A stretch of DNA of 34,048 nucleotides from Gemmatimonadaceae bacterium (GTDB lineage Bacteria; Gemmatimonadota; Gemmatimonadetes; Gemmatimonadales; Gemmatimonadaceae), in assembly GCA_014379355.1 (NCBI GenBank), contig JACMLX010000194.1:1-34048 (forward strand), written 5' to 3'. This document shows positions 32,928 to 34,048 of the stretch, piece by piece (the first letter of the stretch is position 1; every line of letters begins with the position of its first letter). The notes beneath the pieces were generated by a model. The model saw nothing but the letters and a program-made list of their open reading frames with translations. It did not search any database and was not told where the DNA came from. A program made the position numbers and the translations under genes.

Positions 32928-34048
32928 TCAGAAGAACACCGGCTCCCGATAGGCGCCGAAGACATCTTCGAGCGCGGCACGGATCTCGTACAAGGTGGCG
33001 TAACTGCGTGCGCAGTCGAGCATCAGCGGCATGAGATTGTCCGATCCGCGCGCCGCGGTGCGCAAGGCGTCGAGATTGCGCTGCACCGCCGCGTTGTCGC
33101 GCGTGGCGCGCATCTGCGCCATCCGTTCACGCTGCTCGCGCTCGGCATCCATGCCAACCTTCAGCAGCGGAATCGTGATCTCCTCGTTCTCGTTCGTGAA
33201 CTCGTTGACGCCAACGACGAGGCGGCGCCGTTGTTCGATTTCCCACTGATGCCGCGAGGCCGCTTCAGCGATCTTGCGCTGAAACCATCCCTCCTCGAGC
33301 CCTTTCACGACACCGCCCTGCTCCTCGATCTGCGCGAACAGCGACTCGGCGTCACGCTCGAGGGCGTCGGTGAGCGCCTCGACGTAGTACGAACCGCCGA
33401 GCGGGTCCATCACGTTCGGCACGCCGGTCTCGTAGGCGAGGATCTGCTGCGTGCGGAGGGCCACCTGCACCGCTTCTTCGGTCGGCAGCGCGAGGGTCTC
33501 GTCCATCGAATTCGTGTGCAGCGACTGCGTGCCACCGAGCACTGCTGCCATCGCCTGGTAGGCGACACGCGCGACGTTGTTCATCGGCTGCTGCGCCGTC
33601 AGTGTCACTCCGGCCGTCTGCGAGTGGAATCGCAGCATCCACGACTTCGGGTCACGGGCACCATACTTGTCGCGCATCGTGCGGGCCCAGATGCGACGGG
33701 CCGCGCGCAACTTCGCGATCTCCTCGAAGAAGTCGTTGTGGATGTCGAAGAAGAACGACAGGCGCGGCGCGAAGGAATCGACATCCAGACCACGCGCGAT
33801 GCCGCGTTCCACATACGTGAAGCCGTCGGCCAGCGTGAAGGCGAGCTCCTGCGCCGCCGTCGATCCCGCCTCGCGAATGTGGTAGCCGGAGATCGAGATG
33901 GTGTTGAACAGTGGCGCATGCTCCGCACTCCACTGGAATCCATCGACGATCAGTCGCAGCGCCGGCTCGATCGGGAAGCACCAGGCATGCTGCGCCATGT
34001 ACTCCTTCAGGATGTCGTTCTGCACGGTGCCACGAATCTTCGACGCGG
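32928..34048 (-). CDS. Acyl-CoA mutase large (catalytic) subunit, N-terminus missing
   Basis: The frame runs off the right edge, so the N-terminal half is missing; in frame before codon 34025 it reads ASKIRGT. It is the B12-dependent acyl-CoA mutase barrel: [12 protein letters not shown], then [55 protein letters not shown] and [14 protein letters not shown]. The C-terminus stops after the linker, without a B12 domain. The residue at 33990-33992 is Gln ([12 protein letters not shown]). Human (R228) and Propionibacterium (R207) methylmalonyl-CoA mutases have Arg here, binding the substrate carboxylate. Gln occurs at this site in isobutyryl- and 2-hydroxyisobutyryl-CoA mutases. The function is therefore an acyl-CoA carbon-skeleton mutase, with substrate left open. 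Confidence 0.92.
   Translation of the reverse strand, partial: ASKIRGTVQNDILKEYMAQHAWCFPIEPALRLIVDGFQWSAEHAPLFNTISISGYHIREAGSTAAQELAFTLADGFTYVERGIARGLDVDSFAPRLSFFFDIHNDFFEEIAKLRAARRIWARTMRDKYGARDPKSWMLRFHSQTAGVTLTAQQPMNNVARVAYQAMAAVLGGTQSLHTNSMDETLALPTEEAVQVALRTQQILAYETGVPNVMDPLGGSYYVEALTDALERDAESLFAQIEEQGGVVKGLEEGWFQRKIAEAASRHQWEIEQRRRLVVGVNEFTNENEEITIPLLKVGMDAEREQRERMAQMRATRDNAAVQRNLDALRTAARGSDNLMPLMLDCARSYATLYEIRAALEDVFGAYREPVFF

Overview
This is a visibly GC-rich bacterial chromosome window, densely packed and mostly transcribed from the minus strand. Several traits fit a Gemmatimonadota-like or similar soil or aquatic bacterium: a Ser/Thr-kinase-like protein fused to TolB-like and TPR regions, secreted amidohydrolases in tandem, a secreted S9 peptidase, TonB-dependent uptake, and an rng-rplU-rpmA locus. 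The phylum assignment is inference; no rRNA or tRNA gene is present to anchor it. I see no integrase, transposase, prophage or CRISPR array, so the region looks like ordinary chromosome.

Layout: (a) 1-7649, minus strand: a kinase-like regulator that has lost key catalytic residues (runs off the left edge), a secreted gamma-glutamyltransferase, a secreted S9 prolyl-oligopeptidase-type peptidase, and the NhaA Na+/H+ antiporter. (b) 7718-9424, minus: a three-gene overlapping stress module of ECF sigma factor, cysteine-free anti-sigma-like membrane protein, and Spy/CpxP-like periplasmic protein. (c) 9581-13123, plus (the only plus-strand block): glycerophosphodiester phosphodiesterase, then two translationally coupled exported amidohydrolases, of which the second has lost every metal ligand that can be aligned. 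(d) 13124-13427: a convergent intergenic region filled with nested inverted and direct repeats. (e) 13428-17283, minus: TonB-dependent receptor and a Tat-type secreted amidase. (f) 17388-19730, minus: RNase G (rng), L21 and L27 with a clear terminator; the RNase G carries an acidic poly-Asp insert. (g) 19731-20208: no supportable gene. (h) 20209-24753, minus: isoprenylcysteine-methyltransferase-like membrane protein, acyl-CoA dehydrogenase, RecQ helicase and a conserved-looking hypothetical protein. (i) 24793-34048, minus: a tight acyl-CoA operon (split B12-dependent acyl-CoA mutase, methyltransferase, MCC-type carboxyltransferase, a split AtuA pair, LiuC-like enoyl-CoA hydratase, a 58-aa membrane protein), followed by a U32-family protein.

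Functional reading: the secreted peptidases, amidase and TonB receptor suggest growth on peptides or amides. The right-hand operon suggests catabolism of a branched or otherwise unusual acyl-CoA. The most interesting signals are four. First, the mutase large subunit has Gln where methylmalonyl-CoA mutases use the Arg that binds the substrate carboxylate, so its substrate may not be methylmalonyl-CoA. Second, an apparently active and an apparently inactive amidohydrolase are coupled in tandem. Third, the kinase-like protein is catalytically degenerate. Fourth, the palindromic repeat cluster is unexplained. Start sites for several genes were moved downstream of the longest open frame where a signal peptide, ribosome binding site or ATGA-type overlap gave a better choice.
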